Source: Chloroflexota bacterium (lineage in GTDB: Bacteria > Chloroflexota > Anaerolineae > Aggregatilineales > Aggregatilineaceae). From it: DNA of 64,000 nucleotides. Under the pieces are notes generated by a model. It saw nothing but the letters and a program-made list of their open reading frames with translations, did no database searches and was not told the origin of the DNA. The stretch is taken from assembly GCA_012729765.1 (NCBI GenBank), contig JAAYCM010000119.1, positions 62,001 to 126,000 on the forward strand, read 5' to 3'. Shown here piece by piece: positions 15,206-25,221 of this stretch. The position numbers were made by a program, and so were the translations under genes. Position 1 is the first letter of the stretch. Every line of letters starts with the position of its first letter.

Positions 15206-18037
15206 TTAACGCCCGGTCGAGGCGTTGGCGACGGGATAGCGTTTTTCGGCGCGGCGTTCCTTGCTATAGTAGCGCCGGCGCAGCACCTTTTCCGTCTCGA
15301 CTGCGAAGAAGACCGACGAGGCCAACCCCCACGAGATCGCCAGCTCGGTCGCGTCCAGCGCGGTCGTCTTCAGGATATCCTGCGCGAACGGCACGTAGAT
15401 CGAAACCATTTGCAGCACAGCCGTCAGCAGGACCGCGCCCCACAGCATCTTGCTGCGGCCCAGCGGCGCGCGGAAGAACGACGTATCGCCGGAGTGAATC
15501 GCCGAGACGTGGAAGACCTGCGACAGCGCCAGGATGTTGAACGCCATCGTGCGGGCGACCAGCAGCGCATCTTCGCCGGGATTCATCAGCTCGCCGCCGT
15601 AGCGGTTGAGCGCCCACACATAGCCCAACAGCGTCATCGTGCCGAGCCACATGCCGACCCAGATCACGTGCGGGCCGACGCCGTGCGCGAAGATACTTTC
15701 CTTCGGCGGGCGCGGCTTGCGCTTCATCACGTCCTGCTCACCCGGCTCGAAGCCGAGCGCGACCGCGGGCAGGCCGTCCGTCACCAGGTTGATCCAGAGA
15801 ATCTGGATCGCCAGCAGCGGCACACGCAGCCCCAGCAGCAGGCCCATGAACATCGTCACGATCTCGCCCGCGTTGGTGCTTAACAGGTAGCGAATGAACT
15901 TGCGGATGTTGTCGTAGATCGTGCGGCCTTCTTCCACCGCCGCGACGATGCTGGCGAAGTTGTCATCGGTCAGCACCATATCGGCGGCGCCCTGGCTCAC
16001 GTCAGTGCCGGTGATGCCCATCGCCACGCCGATATTGGCCTGCTTGAGCGCGGGCGCGTCGTTCACGCCGTCGCCGGTCATGGCGACGATCGCGCCGTTG
16101 GCCTGGAGCGCGTTGACCACGCGCAGCTTATGCTCCGGCGAGACGCGCGCATACACCGAGGTGTACTTAACCATCTCGCGCAGCTGCTCATCGTTCAGAA
16201 GGTCCAGATCGGTGCCGGTCAGGGCGCGATCACTCTCTTGCATGATGCCAAGCTGCCTGGCGATGGCGACCGCCGTCAGCTTGTGGTCGCCGGTGATCAT
16301 GACGGTGCGGATACCGGCGTCGTGCGCCACCGCGATCGCTTCCTGGGCCTCGGTGCGCGGCGGGTCCACGATCCCGACCAGGCCCAGCAGCGTCAGATCG
16401 CGCTCGACCGTCTCCGGCGTGATGTCGTCCGGCACGGCGTCCAGCGGGCGATAGCCCACGCCGATCACGCGCAGCCCCTCGGCGGCCATTTTCTCGATCT
16501 GCTCGCGCCACACCTGCTGGCGCTCCGTCGTAAGCGGTGACGGACCGGCGGGCATCTGCTCGTGCGTGGCCCAGGCGAGAAGCTGGTCGGGCGCGCCTTT
16601 GGTAAACGAGACATAGGGGCCGCCCGGAAAATAGCCGGTTGGCAGATTGCCGTTCGGGTGATGGATCGTGGTCATGGCCTTGCGCTCGGAACTGAACGGC
16701 AGCTCGCCCACGCGCGGCATATCGACTTCGAGAGCGGCACGCGTCCAGCCGCCCTTGCGCGCAACCGCCAGCAGCGCGCCCTCGGTCGTGTCGCCGACTA
16801 CCTGCCAGGGCATATCCGCGCGCTCCTGCTGGAGATAGGCGTCGGTGTTGAGCGCCACCACCTTGAGCATCCGCGCCAGAACCTCGTCGTTGGCCGGCTC
16901 GACCGGGTGGCGATCTTTACCTTCGTAGAATTTGCCGACCGGCTGGTAGCCTGCACCGCTGACGCTAATCATGTCGCGGCCTGGCAGCGCGATCGTGGTC
17001 GCGGTCATCTCATTGCGGGTCAGCGTGCCGGTCTTGTCGGAGCAGATCACCGACACCGAGCCGAGTGTCTCGACGGCAGGCAGCTTGCGGATCAGCGCGC
17101 GCCGCTTGATCATGCGCCGTGCGCCGAGCGCCAGTGAGATCGTGATCACGGCGGGCAGCCCTTCGGGGATGGCGGCCACCGCCAGGCTGATCGCGGTCAG
17201 CAGCATCTCACGGGCGTCTTCACCACGCGCCACGCCGACGATGAAGACCAGCACACACACGGCCAGCGCCGCCCCGGCCAGCCAGATGCCCATACGCGAA
17301 AGACGATCCTGAAGCGGCGTGCGCCCCTTCTCGACGCCTTGCAGCAGCGCCGCGATCGTGCCAAGCTGCGTTTTGATGCCGGTCGCCGTTACGGCCATGA
17401 CCGCGCGGCCATAGGTGACCGCCGTGCCCATATACGCGATGTTATGCCGGTCGGCCAGGGCGGGCGGCGGGCTGCCGTCGATCATCTCGGCGGTTGTCTT
17501 TTGCACGGCGACCGACTCGCCGGTGAGCGCCGACTCGTCGATTTGCAGATTGATCGTCTCGATCAGCCGCCCGTCCGCCGGGACGCGGTCGCCGGCTTCC
17601 AGCAGCACGATATCGCCCGGCACCAGATCGAGCGCGCTGATGTCATGGACCTGCCCATCACGCCGCACGCGCACATGCGGAGTCTGCATGGCGCTCAGGG
17701 CGGCGAGGGCCTGCTCGGCCTGATATTCCTGGAAGAAGCCCAGCGCGGCATTGAGCACCACGATTGCCAGAATCACAATCGCGTCTTTCGTGTCGCCGAT
17801 AAAGACGGAGATAATCGCCGCGATGATCAGCACGATCACCATAATGCTGGTGAACTGGCCGATCAGCAGCTCCAGAATCGTCGTGCTTTCAGCCGCCGGA
17901 AGCTCGTTCTTGCCGTGTGTAACCAGCCGTCGATCGGCCTCAGGCTGTTCGAGGCCGTTCGCCAGATTCGTATTCAGGCGGTCTAACGTCTCCGGACCAG
18001 AGAGCGTATACCACTTCTCTTCGGCCTTGCTTACCAT
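15206..18037 (-). CDS. Cation-translocating P-type ATPase, type IIA (Ca2+-like)
   Basis: 943 residues, typical length for P2 ATPases. N-terminal cation-ATPase domain, TM pairs near 55-100 and 250-300, actuator T-G-E-S (172-175), ion-site P-E-G-L-P (291-295), phosphorylated D-K-T-G-T (Asp334), nucleotide-domain K-G-A-P-D, hinge T-G-D-G-V-N-D-A-P, then four to six C-terminal TM helices. Residues A-I-P-E-G-L-P together with N-A-G-E-I and N-L-V-T-D in later helices resemble bacterial SERCA/PMR1-like Ca2+ pumps more than heavy-metal types (no CPC motif). Likely exports Ca2+ (or Mn2+); ion choice is inferred. Confidence 0.92.
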   Translation of the reverse strand: MVSKAEEKWYTLSGPETLDRLNTNLANGLEQPEADRRLVTHGKNELPAAESTTILELLIGQFTSIMVIVLIIAAIISVFIGDTKDAIVILAIVVLNAALGFFQEYQAEQALAALSAMQTPHVRVRRDGQVHDISALDLVPGDIVLLEAGDRVPADGRLIETINLQIDESALTGESVAVQKTTAEMIDGSPPPALADRHNIAYMGTAVTYGRAVMAVTATGIKTQLGTIAALLQGVEKGRTPLQDRLSRMGIWLAGAALAVCVLVFIVGVARGEDAREMLLTAISLAVAAIPEGLPAVITISLALGARRMIKRRALIRKLPAVETLGSVSVICSDKTGTLTRNEMTATTIALPGRDMISVSGAGYQPVGKFYEGKDRHPVEPANDEVLARMLKVVALNTDAYLQQERADMPWQVVGDTTEGALLAVARKGGWTRAALEVDMPRVGELPFSSERKAMTTIHHPNGNLPTGYFPGGPYVSFTKGAPDQLLAWATHEQMPAGPSPLTTERQQVWREQIEKMAAEGLRVIGVGYRPLDAVPDDITPETVERDLTLLGLVGIVDPPRTEAQEAIAVAHDAGIRTVMITGDHKLTAVAIARQLGIMQESDRALTGTDLDLLNDEQLREMVKYTSVYARVSPEHKLRVVNALQANGAIVAMTGDGVNDAPALKQANIGVAMGITGTDVSQGAADMVLTDDNFASIVAAVEEGRTIYDNIRKFIRYLLSTNAGEIVTMFMGLLLGLRVPLLAIQILWINLVTDGLPAVALGFEPGEQDVMKRKPRPPKESIFAHGVGPHVIWVGMWLGTMTLLGYVWALNRYGGELMNPGEDALLVARTMAFNILALSQVFHVSAIHSGDTSFFRAPLGRSKMLWGAVLLTAVLQMVSIYVPFAQDILKTTALDATELAISWGLASSVFFAVETEKVLRRRYYSKERRAEKRYPVANASTGR

Positions 18038-18297
18038 ATGGCGAGATGTTCCTTTCCCCTGGGGGATTGCATTTCAGTTGAGGATTGATTGTGGCAATCT
18101 GTACACCGATTAATGACTTCATTGAATCTAAGGGCAGATTGCATTTCTGTCCCCCCTAATTTTTAGGGGGAATTTCTGTATTATTCATGTAAAGACATCC
18201 AGTTAGCGCTCAGGACCCGTATCTAAACAGGCGAAACACAGGCAGGGGCGTATCCGGCGATACGCCCCTGCGGAAATGAGCCGGATGCCTATGCTGC
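18038..18297. other. Intergenic region between M16 peptidase and P-type ATPase genes
   Basis: About 260 bases, AT-richer than the neighbours, forming the ATPase 5' region (minus strand). It contains a short palindrome CCCCCTAA/TTAGGGGG (18152-18170) and repeated GCAATC/GATTGC words (near 18067, 18093, 18137), which may be a regulatory leader. I could not match it to a known riboswitch. Confidence 0.4.
18242..18271 (-). terminator. Hairpin terminator of the M16C peptidase gene
   Basis: Perfect 13-bp stem GCAGGGGCGTATC/GATACGCCCCTGC with a 4-base loop, just after the peptidase stop. The following minus-strand sequence is only weakly T-rich. Confidence 0.55.
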
Positions 18298-21207
18298 CTA
18301 CAGCACGCGGGTCACGCTCAGCGGCTGGGTGCGCGCGGTGTTGGCCGCCTCGATTGCCTGGGCCGATCCCACCACGACCACAACCCCGGCCTCGTTCAGC
18401 CGTTCCAGCGCCGCGCCAAACTGCCGGAAGTCCTCGACGGTGGTCGAAAGCACTTCGTCGCGTAGCTGCTGGCGGCTCGCGTCTGTGTCGCCGGCCAGAT
18501 AGCGCTGCATCGAGGTGAAGCCCTTCGCGTCGGGAAGCTGGTAGGCGTCCAGCCTGCCGATCGTGCCGATGATGCTCTTGACCAGCTCGTCCTGGTTGAG
18601 ATCGAGCCGTTTGAGGAACTGCGCGGTCTGGTCATACGTTTCGAGCGTGGCGGCCAGGTTCGGATCGCGGTACGAGACGAAGCCGAACGTGCCGGAGCGG
18701 TGATCGAAGGCCGAGAAGCCGCCATAGGCCCCGCCCTGCACGCGGACGCGCTCCCACAGCCACGTTGTCTGCAAATAGCCGTTGATCACCAGCGCCGAGC
18801 CGTCCAGCTCGTAGCCGAGCCGGTAGAGGTTGGCCCCCTTGCCGACGTAATTCACCTGGGCCGGGATGGTCAGCCCTTCGTGCTCCGGGCGCAGGTCCGG
18901 CTGCCAGGGTTCGAGCGCGGGCGCGGCAGCGGGCAGATCGGCCAGGAAGCCGGTCAGCTCCGGCTGGAAGGCGCTCCAGTTGGCCGCGTCGAGGGTAACG
19001 TTGGCGAGCATCGTGCGGCGATTGACCAGACGCTGCCGGATCGCTTCCAGGCGCTCCAGCACGGCGGGCCAATTCTGCTCGATCTCTTCCGCCAGTTGGC
19101 GCAGGAAGAACAGGTAGCTCACCCCGCCCATCTGCTCGGCGGCCCAGTCGGACTCGCTGAAATGCGCGCGCAGCCGGGTTAGCGCCACGATATGCCCGCC
19201 GGGCACGAGTCCTGCCTCGCGGCTGGCTTTTTCTTCCAGCACGATCTGGCGGAAGCGCTCGCGGTTGTCGAGGCGGGCCGTCAGCAGCACATCGCGCAGG
19301 ATGTCGAGCAGGTCCCCGGCGTGATCGGTCGTGGCCTTGCCGCGCAGCACCAGCCAGGCCGTGCTGCGCCCGGACTCGCGCACGGTCGAGGTGAAGCTGG
19401 TCGGATCGATGCCCCCCGTCTTGCGCCCGATACGCTGCGCCAGTTTGACGTAATCCTCGGCGGCGGTGCCCATTTCGAGCAGCGCGCGGCCAAACAGCGT
19501 GACATAGGGCAGGTATTCCTGGGGCAGCGCGTGCAGGTTGAAGCCCAGGTCGAGATAGACGATCCCGTTGGTGAACAGGTCGTGATACAGAATCTCGCCG
19601 CCGTTCGAGACGGTGCGCTCCAGCGGGATCAGCTTGTTCTCGCGGGCGAGATCGTCCAGGCCCAGGCTGGGGATCGCCGCCAGCGCTTCGGGCGAGTCGG
19701 GCGTTTCCTGCTGGCGCTTGAGCGCCTGGGTTTCTGCTGCCACGCGTGCCAGATCGTCGGCGCTCATACCGGCGCGGATACGCTCCAGACGCTCGCGCTC
19801 GGCGGCTTCCTGGCGCTCGGCCAGCGCCGGATCGGGCTGCATGATCACCGTTGTACGGTGCGGGTTATCCAGGAAGTAGCGCCGGATCAGCCCCTCGAAG
19901 AAGCGCGAATCGTCCTGCACGTGCTGCTTGACAGTGTTGAGCGGCGCTTCGAAGGCGAGCGGGGCCAGCGGGTCGCTGCCATACAGCCACGTGCTCAGCG
20001 CGTTGATCATCAGCAGCAGGCCGCGTGGATAGCTGCCGGTGTTGTTCTCGCGCAGTGTAAACTCAATGGTGTTCAGCGCCGCTTCGATCATGTCCGGGTC
20101 GATGCCGTCCTCGGCCAGCGCGTCCAGCGTATCGAGCACCAGCGCTTCGACCGCGTCGGCGTCTTCCATCTCGACACCCTTCAGCCCGGTCGAGAAATAG
20201 ACCTGGCGCAGCTCGGCTTCCAGCCCGATTCCGGCCAGGTCCTCGCCCAGCCCAGACTCGATCAACGCCTGGCGCAGCGGCGAGGCGGGGGTTTCGATCA
20301 GGATATGGCTCAGAATCTCCAGCGCCAGCGTGGTTTCGGTGTCGGTGATGTCGTTGAGCACCCAGTTAACCGTGACCTGTCCCTGCGTGGCGTCCTCGTC
20401 GCTGGCCGCAAACGGGATCGCCTCGCGGCGCGGCTGGTCGAAGCGCGGCTGCAAGGGGATATGCCCGTTGTGCGAGAGCGGCTCGAAGTCCTTCAGGTAT
20501 TCGTTGACGAGACGGAGCCGCTCGTCCACGTCGTCATCGCCATAGAAGAAGATGCGCGCGTTCGACGGGTGATAGTAGGTGTCGTGGAAGGCTTTGAACT
20601 GCGCGTAGGTCAGGTTGGGAATCTCGGTCGGGTCGCCGCCGGAGTCGTTACCGTAGATGTTATCCGGGAACAACGACTGCTTAACCTTGCGGTAGAGCAG
20701 GTTGTCGGGATCGGAATAGGCCCCCTTCATCTCATTGAAGACGACGCCCTTAAAGCTCAGCGGCGCGGCGGGATCGTCCAGCTCGTAGTGCCAGCCTTCC
20801 TGGCGCAGCACGTCGGGCGTGATGCGCGGGTAGAAAACCGCGTCGAGGTAGACATCGATCAGGTTGTAGAAGTCCTGCAAGTTCTGGCTGGCGACGGGAT
20901 AGGCCGTCTTATCGGCGAAGGTCATCGCGTTGAGGAACGTTTGCAGCGATCCCTTGAGCAGCTCGACAAACGGCTCCTTGACCGGGTATTTGCGCGAGCC
21001 GCACAACACCGAGTGCTCCATGATGTGCGCGATCCCGGTCGAGTCTTCGGGCGGTGTGAAGAAGGTGATGCCGAAGACCTTGTTCTCGTCGTCGTTCTCA
21101 ATCGACAGCAGCTCGGCCCCGGTCTTGACGTGCCGGAATAACTGCGCGCGGCTGTTCAGTTCGGGGATGTCCCGTTCCTGGATCAGCTCGAATCCGTGTT
21201 TGGTCAT
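18298..21207 (-). CDS. M16C family zinc metallopeptidase (presequence-protease-like)
   Basis: 969 residues from the ATG at 21207, which has AGGAGAT 8 bases upstream (an in-frame ATG at 21231 lacks one). The inverted zinc motif H-I-M-E-H is at 61-65, with G-S-R-K-Y-P-V-K-E-P-F-x-E-L and N-A-M-T-F-A-D-K-T-A-Y-P-V following, the signature of the M16C group (PreP/falcilysin/Cym1). Length fits the single-chain, two-half clamp. No signal peptide, so a cytosolic oligopeptidase that degrades short unfolded peptides. The second half lacks the zinc motif, as expected. Confidence 0.93.
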   Translation of the reverse strand: MTKHGFELIQERDIPELNSRAQLFRHVKTGAELLSIENDDENKVFGITFFTPPEDSTGIAHIMEHSVLCGSRKYPVKEPFVELLKGSLQTFLNAMTFADKTAYPVASQNLQDFYNLIDVYLDAVFYPRITPDVLRQEGWHYELDDPAAPLSFKGVVFNEMKGAYSDPDNLLYRKVKQSLFPDNIYGNDSGGDPTEIPNLTYAQFKAFHDTYYHPSNARIFFYGDDDVDERLRLVNEYLKDFEPLSHNGHIPLQPRFDQPRREAIPFAASDEDATQGQVTVNWVLNDITDTETTLALEILSHILIETPASPLRQALIESGLGEDLAGIGLEAELRQVYFSTGLKGVEMEDADAVEALVLDTLDALAEDGIDPDMIEAALNTIEFTLRENNTGSYPRGLLLMINALSTWLYGSDPLAPLAFEAPLNTVKQHVQDDSRFFEGLIRRYFLDNPHRTTVIMQPDPALAERQEAAERERLERIRAGMSADDLARVAAETQALKRQQETPDSPEALAAIPSLGLDDLARENKLIPLERTVSNGGEILYHDLFTNGIVYLDLGFNLHALPQEYLPYVTLFGRALLEMGTAAEDYVKLAQRIGRKTGGIDPTSFTSTVRESGRSTAWLVLRGKATTDHAGDLLDILRDVLLTARLDNRERFRQIVLEEKASREAGLVPGGHIVALTRLRAHFSESDWAAEQMGGVSYLFFLRQLAEEIEQNWPAVLERLEAIRQRLVNRRTMLANVTLDAANWSAFQPELTGFLADLPAAAPALEPWQPDLRPEHEGLTIPAQVNYVGKGANLYRLGYELDGSALVINGYLQTTWLWERVRVQGGAYGGFSAFDHRSGTFGFVSYRDPNLAATLETYDQTAQFLKRLDLNQDELVKSIIGTIGRLDAYQLPDAKGFTSMQRYLAGDTDASRQQLRDEVLSTTVEDFRQFGAALERLNEAGVVVVVGSAQAIEAANTARTQPLSVTRVL

Positions 21208-21261
21208 CCAGTAATCTCCTGTACGTGTCACAGCAGGTCAAACGAAGGCATTCAAGGTGTT

Positions 21262-22191
21262 TTACGCGGAATGTGGGCCGGATGTGCTGTGCCGGATCAG
21301 CCGGAACTGCGTCAGCGCCTCTGGCTCGTCGGCGTCACAGCTCACGCGCTGGGGCGGCAGCGGCTCCTCAACCAGCGCCAGATCGTGCACCGCGCCGGTC
21401 GCCATCTCCTCGAAGCGAATCGTCCACGCATCCGGGGCCGGGCGGGACGTCTCGATCAGCCGGAAGGCTTCGAGCGCGGCCTGGCCCGTCGCACGCCGCA
21501 GATAATATTCCGCCGCCTGCGCGGGCTTATTGTAACACGCGCGCCCGCGATACTGCTCGATCACCAGCCGCCCCTGCTGCCCCGCCGCGACCAGGCCGGG
21601 CACGTCATCCGGCGCGCCGCGTCCATAACCGATGCCGTAGGGGAAGCTGATCAGGTTGGCGGCGAAGCGGTGCCCGCCGACGTGCGAGGTCTGCCACACC
21701 GCCGCCCCGACCTGGGCCGCCAGGGTGCGATAGACTGGCAGCCCATAGAGCGCGCAGCAGCGGTCGCGCTTGCCGTGCGTGCACACCAGCCACAGCGGAT
21801 CGCCGCGCCGGTGCGCCGTATAGGCCGGATCGCGCCGGACGATGGCGGGCAGATCGAGCACCAGCAGGTCCGCGTAGGACGCCAGCCGGAATTCGTACAG
21901 CGCCGGGTCGCGCTCCGAGGTGAGCGCCACGAAGAACGCGATCCCCTCTGGCGCGCGGCGCGGACTCTGGCGGATGACCTGCACGCGCGCTTGTGGGATC
22001 GCGCTCACCTGGGCGGCGAGGCGCTCCTTGATGGCGGGCGGCAGGGTGCTGCTTTCGAAGGCTTTGCGCTCCCAGACTGCATCATATTCCAGCAGGAACC
22101 AGACTTCGGCCTGTGTCGCCGTGCCGAACAGCGGCTCGCCCGACGCGCGCGACAGCGTGGAGCAGAAGGTTTCGAAGGGTGCACCCGTCAT
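21262..22191 (-). CDS. Sucrase/ferredoxin-like (thioredoxin-fold [2Fe-2S]) protein
   Basis: 309 residues of the Suc/Fer-like family. The cluster-binding segment is visible as C-T-H-G-K-R-D-R-C-C (Cys137, 145, 146), followed about 25 residues later by T-S-H-V-G-G-H-R-F-A-A-N, the family's second hallmark. Such proteins are thought to carry a [2Fe-2S] cluster on a thioredoxin-like fold; their role is poorly known. The ATG overlaps the upstream gene's TGA (ATGA), so it is coupled to the SDR-like gene. Confidence 0.88.
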   Translation of the reverse strand: MTGAPFETFCSTLSRASGEPLFGTATQAEVWFLLEYDAVWERKAFESSTLPPAIKERLAAQVSAIPQARVQVIRQSPRRAPEGIAFFVALTSERDPALYEFRLASYADLLVLDLPAIVRRDPAYTAHRRGDPLWLVCTHGKRDRCCALYGLPVYRTLAAQVGAAVWQTSHVGGHRFAANLISFPYGIGYGRGAPDDVPGLVAAGQQGRLVIEQYRGRACYNKPAQAAEYYLRRATGQAALEAFRLIETSRPAPDAWTIRFEEMATGAVHDLALVEEPLPPQRVSCDADEPEALTQFRLIRHSTSGPHSA

Positions 22192-23165
22192 GATGGCAGC
22201 AGCTCAATGTCCGGCTCGTCGGCGGTGCGCTGGCCCAAAAAACGTTTGATCGAGCCGGTGCGCGAGAAGCGGCGCATATAGCCCAGGTTCTCCGGGACGA
22301 AGGGGCGCGGCGTCATCTGGAAATGCTCGGTCAGGGCGTTGTGCGGGACGGCGTTATCCACCTTGAGCAGGTCGAGCAGGCTGGCCGTCACCGGGGGATT
22401 GGGCAGCGCCAGCGCCATCAATTTCACGACCGGGCGCAGCAGCGGCACCGGCACGTGAACCAGCGCGCGGCGTGCGCCCAGCGCGGCCAGCACGCGCCGG
22501 ACGATCTGCTCGTAGGTCAGCACGTCCGGCCCGCCCAGGCCTAATTCCTGCCCGATGGTGCGCTCGTCGTCCAGGCTGCGCGCGATCACCTCGACCACGT
22601 CGCCCACATACACCGGCTGGAAGCGCGCCTGCCCATCGCCCACCACCGGAAAGACCAGCGGCGTGAGCCGGATCAGCCGCGCCAGCACATTGGCGAACTC
22701 GTCCTGCGGCCCCCAGATCACCGAGGGGCGCAGCGCGGTCCAGTCCAGGCCGGACGCGGCGACGGCGTCCTGGGCGCGACCCTTGCTCGCCAGAAAGCGG
22801 TAGGGCAGCGCGCTATCGGCCCCGTTCTGGCTCATGTTGATCAGGCGGCGGACTCCGGCGGCTTGGGCCGCGTCCACCACATTGACCGTGCCCTGAAAAT
22901 TGATGCGCTCATAGGTTGCGCTGCCGTGCTCGATGGCCACCGCGACCAGGTGCACGACGGCGCTCACGCCCTGCATGGCCGGGGCGAGCGTCTCTGGGCG
23001 GGTGACATCGCCCTGAACGATCTCGATCGGGCCGCCCAACGCGCCCAGCCGCGCCTGCGCCTTGTCCGGATTATGGACCAGCGCCCGCACGGGATGGCCC
23101 GCCGTGACCAGCCGGCGCACCAGATTGTGCCCCACATAGCCTGACGCACCCGTGACCAGAATCAT
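22188..23165 (-). CDS. NAD(P)-binding protein, NDUFA9-like atypical SDR
   Basis: 325 residues. Rossmann signature V-T-G-A-S-G-Y-V-G-H-N-L at residues 4-15, then E-I-V-Q-G-D-V-T and V-V-H-L-V-A, as in NDUFA9/YlbB-type atypical short-chain dehydrogenases. The usual Y-x-x-x-K catalytic pair is replaced (F-L-A-S-K-G-R-A-Q-D), common in this branch, which may bind nucleotide without classical dehydrogenase activity. Its stop overlaps the next gene. The GT39 gene upstream ends 121 bases away on the same strand. Confidence 0.85.
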   Translation of the reverse strand: MILVTGASGYVGHNLVRRLVTAGHPVRALVHNPDKAQARLGALGGPIEIVQGDVTRPETLAPAMQGVSAVVHLVAVAIEHGSATYERINFQGTVNVVDAAQAAGVRRLINMSQNGADSALPYRFLASKGRAQDAVAASGLDWTALRPSVIWGPQDEFANVLARLIRLTPLVFPVVGDGQARFQPVYVGDVVEVIARSLDDERTIGQELGLGGPDVLTYEQIVRRVLAALGARRALVHVPVPLLRPVVKLMALALPNPPVTASLLDLLKVDNAVPHNALTEHFQMTPRPFVPENLGYMRRFSRTGSIKRFLGQRTADEPDIELLPS

Positions 23166-23286
23166 GTGCTGCCCCCGTTGTTGAACCGAAGTGGTGAGAT
23201 GCCTTTGATTGTAAGGTTAGCAGAACGGGCGAACACCGGGCCACACGGATCAGGGGCGTTTTTGCGGGAGCGGACCTGTGTAATCC

Positions 23287-25215
23287 CTACGGCTCCAGTA
23301 CCTCGATGGCGGCCAGCGCCAGCAGGTCGCCGGATGGCGCGCCAGCGTGTGTGACGGGCAGGCGCGCGTGCGGGGGATCGAGCGTGTAGAGGCCGGCGGC
23401 GAGCGCGTAGATGCCCGGTGAAAGATCGGGCGGGATCACGATGCCGTGCAGGTCGATCACGGTGTCGCCGGGCGTCCAGGTGTCGGTTGGTGCGCGGTTC
23501 CCGGCTGGCTCGGAATCGTGCTGCGCGATCAGCGTGCCGTTCGGCGCGAGAAGCTGGACCGTCACCTGATAGCGCGTGTCGAGCGGCGCGGCGGTTTGCC
23601 AGAAGAGCGTTACGCCGAGCACGTCACCGGGCCGGACCTGCTCATGGCTGAGCGCGCAGCCGGTCAGCGTGATCGCGTCGCCAAACGGCGCGTCGAGCGT
23701 CACGGTGGGCTGATCGGGCGCGTCGCCCAGCACGGCATACTGCGCCAGCCGCACATCGCCATACCACGCCGTCCGCACCGGGTAGGCGTGCGCGTCGAGC
23801 GTGGCCTGCACCACGCGGTTGGGATCGCGCTCCGTCTCGCCCCAGAACACGACGAAAATACGCGGGTGGCGCTCGATCACGTCCCGCACCTCGGCGCGCG
23901 TCTGCTTGTCGTCTCCGCCCAGGCCGCGCGGCAGCCCATAGACCGGCGCGCCGCCCGCATAGTAGTAGCTGAACACCTCGGCCTGGTTGGGCGCGTCGAG
24001 GATGATCGCGTCGCCGGGCCGGGCATCTCGCATGATCTGTGCGGCAATGGCGCGGTAGTCGTCGCGGGCATAGGCCGGATCGTGATACAGGCGGTCGAGC
24101 GCCGCGATCTGGCTGCCCACCAGCGCGACGAGTCCCGCCGCGCCGAGCCGCGCCGCCAGCCACATCTCCCGACCCTGCCACAGTGCCGCCGCGCCCCGCG
24201 CGATCAGCAGCGCCAGCGCGATCTGGGCCGGGAGCAGAAACTTGAGGTTGGCCTCACGGTACGCGCCGGAGACGAACAGCGCTCCGGCCACGATCACGAT
24301 CCAGGCCAGCGGCAGCGCGGCGCGCCAGCCATAGGGCAGCCGGTGAGGGCGGCGATCCGGGCGCAGCGCCACCAGCGCCAGCAACAGCGGCACGGCCAGG
24401 ATGATCCAGGCCACCGGCCCCGCCGTGTTCCCGACCGTGATCCAGGTCAGGACGGTGCGCGCCTGCTCGCCCAGCGCCAGCTCAACCCCGGTGCGCGGCC
24501 ACTGCGTGATCTGATCCCAGGCGGTCGGCAGCCAGGGCAGAAACAGCGCCAGCGCCAGCCCGTTCAGCGCGGCATACAGGACCGCGCTCCGGCGGGCGAG
24601 TGCGTCAACACGCCGCCACGCCATCCACACCACGAACAGCACGCCCTGCGCCAGCAGTGTGAAGGAATACGAGTATTGGGTATAGAGTCCGGCGGCGGTG
24701 ACGAGGGCCAGCCCCAGCGCGAGCATGTGCGCCGGGCGTCTCTGGGTGCGGGCGCGCAGCCAGCGCACGAACAGCCACGTGCTCGCCGCGCTCAGCAGCG
24801 CAAGCTGGGCATACATGCGCGCTTCCTGGCTGTAATAGATGGCGAACGGGCTGAGCGCGACCAGCAGCCCGGCCAGCGTCCCGACGCGGCGCGCAAACAG
24901 CGCCGATCCGAGCGCGATGGTTACAGCAACGGTTAGCAGCCCTTCCAGCGCCGAGAGCGCCCGCAGGCTGAATTCGCTCGTCCCGGCCAGCGCGATCCAA
25001 GCTTTGAGCGCGAGATAGTAGCCGGGCGGGTGGATATCGTGGCTGACCGCCTCAAGCAGATTGCCCAGGCCGCGCTCGGCCAGGCGCAGGCTGTTGCCCT
25101 CGTCGTTCCACAGCGATTGTGCGTCCAACTGGTAGAAGCGTGCCAGCGCCGCCGCCAGCAGCACGATCAGCGGCAGGATCAGCGGGGCAAACCGTTGGAG
25201 ACGCGGGGCGGGCAT
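23287..25215 (-). CDS. GT39-like integral membrane glycosyltransferase
   Basis: 642 residues. Catalytic W-N-D-E-G after the first TM helix (Asp38, Glu39) is the Asp-Glu pair of ArnT/PMT-type GT-C transferases. About ten hydrophobic helices follow to residue ~380, with P-P-G-Y-Y near residue 65. The last ~250 residues are a soluble domain on the outer face, containing a beta-sandwich-like region (G-D-V-L-G-V-T-L-F-W-Q-T) common in Chloroflexota GT39 proteins. Uses a polyprenyl-phosphate sugar donor; acceptor unknown. It starts 6 bases after the GH-A gene ends, so the two are one operon. Confidence 0.88.
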   Translation of the reverse strand: MPAPRLQRFAPLILPLIVLLAAALARFYQLDAQSLWNDEGNSLRLAERGLGNLLEAVSHDIHPPGYYLALKAWIALAGTSEFSLRALSALEGLLTVAVTIALGSALFARRVGTLAGLLVALSPFAIYYSQEARMYAQLALLSAASTWLFVRWLRARTQRRPAHMLALGLALVTAAGLYTQYSYSFTLLAQGVLFVVWMAWRRVDALARRSAVLYAALNGLALALFLPWLPTAWDQITQWPRTGVELALGEQARTVLTWITVGNTAGPVAWIILAVPLLLALVALRPDRRPHRLPYGWRAALPLAWIVIVAGALFVSGAYREANLKFLLPAQIALALLIARGAAALWQGREMWLAARLGAAGLVALVGSQIAALDRLYHDPAYARDDYRAIAAQIMRDARPGDAIILDAPNQAEVFSYYYAGGAPVYGLPRGLGGDDKQTRAEVRDVIERHPRIFVVFWGETERDPNRVVQATLDAHAYPVRTAWYGDVRLAQYAVLGDAPDQPTVTLDAPFGDAITLTGCALSHEQVRPGDVLGVTLFWQTAAPLDTRYQVTVQLLAPNGTLIAQHDSEPAGNRAPTDTWTPGDTVIDLHGIVIPPDLSPGIYALAAGLYTLDPPHARLPVTHAGAPSGDLLALAAIEVLEP

Positions 25216-25221
25216 GGCGGC

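Noticed and set aside
12591-15209. An 872-codon plus-strand frame opposite the hydrolase/acyl-CoA synthetase fusion
   Set aside because: Antisense shadow with biased His/Gln/Arg/Gly composition and no RBS; the other strand holds all family motifs.
18038-18240. Known Mg2+ (M-box/ykkC-type) riboswitch ahead of the P-type ATPase
   Set aside because: The conserved core of those riboswitches could not be recognised; only a short palindrome and repeated words are visible.
19192-21141. A 649-codon plus-strand frame opposite the M16C peptidase
   Set aside because: Low-complexity shadow without motifs; the peptidase frame is complete.
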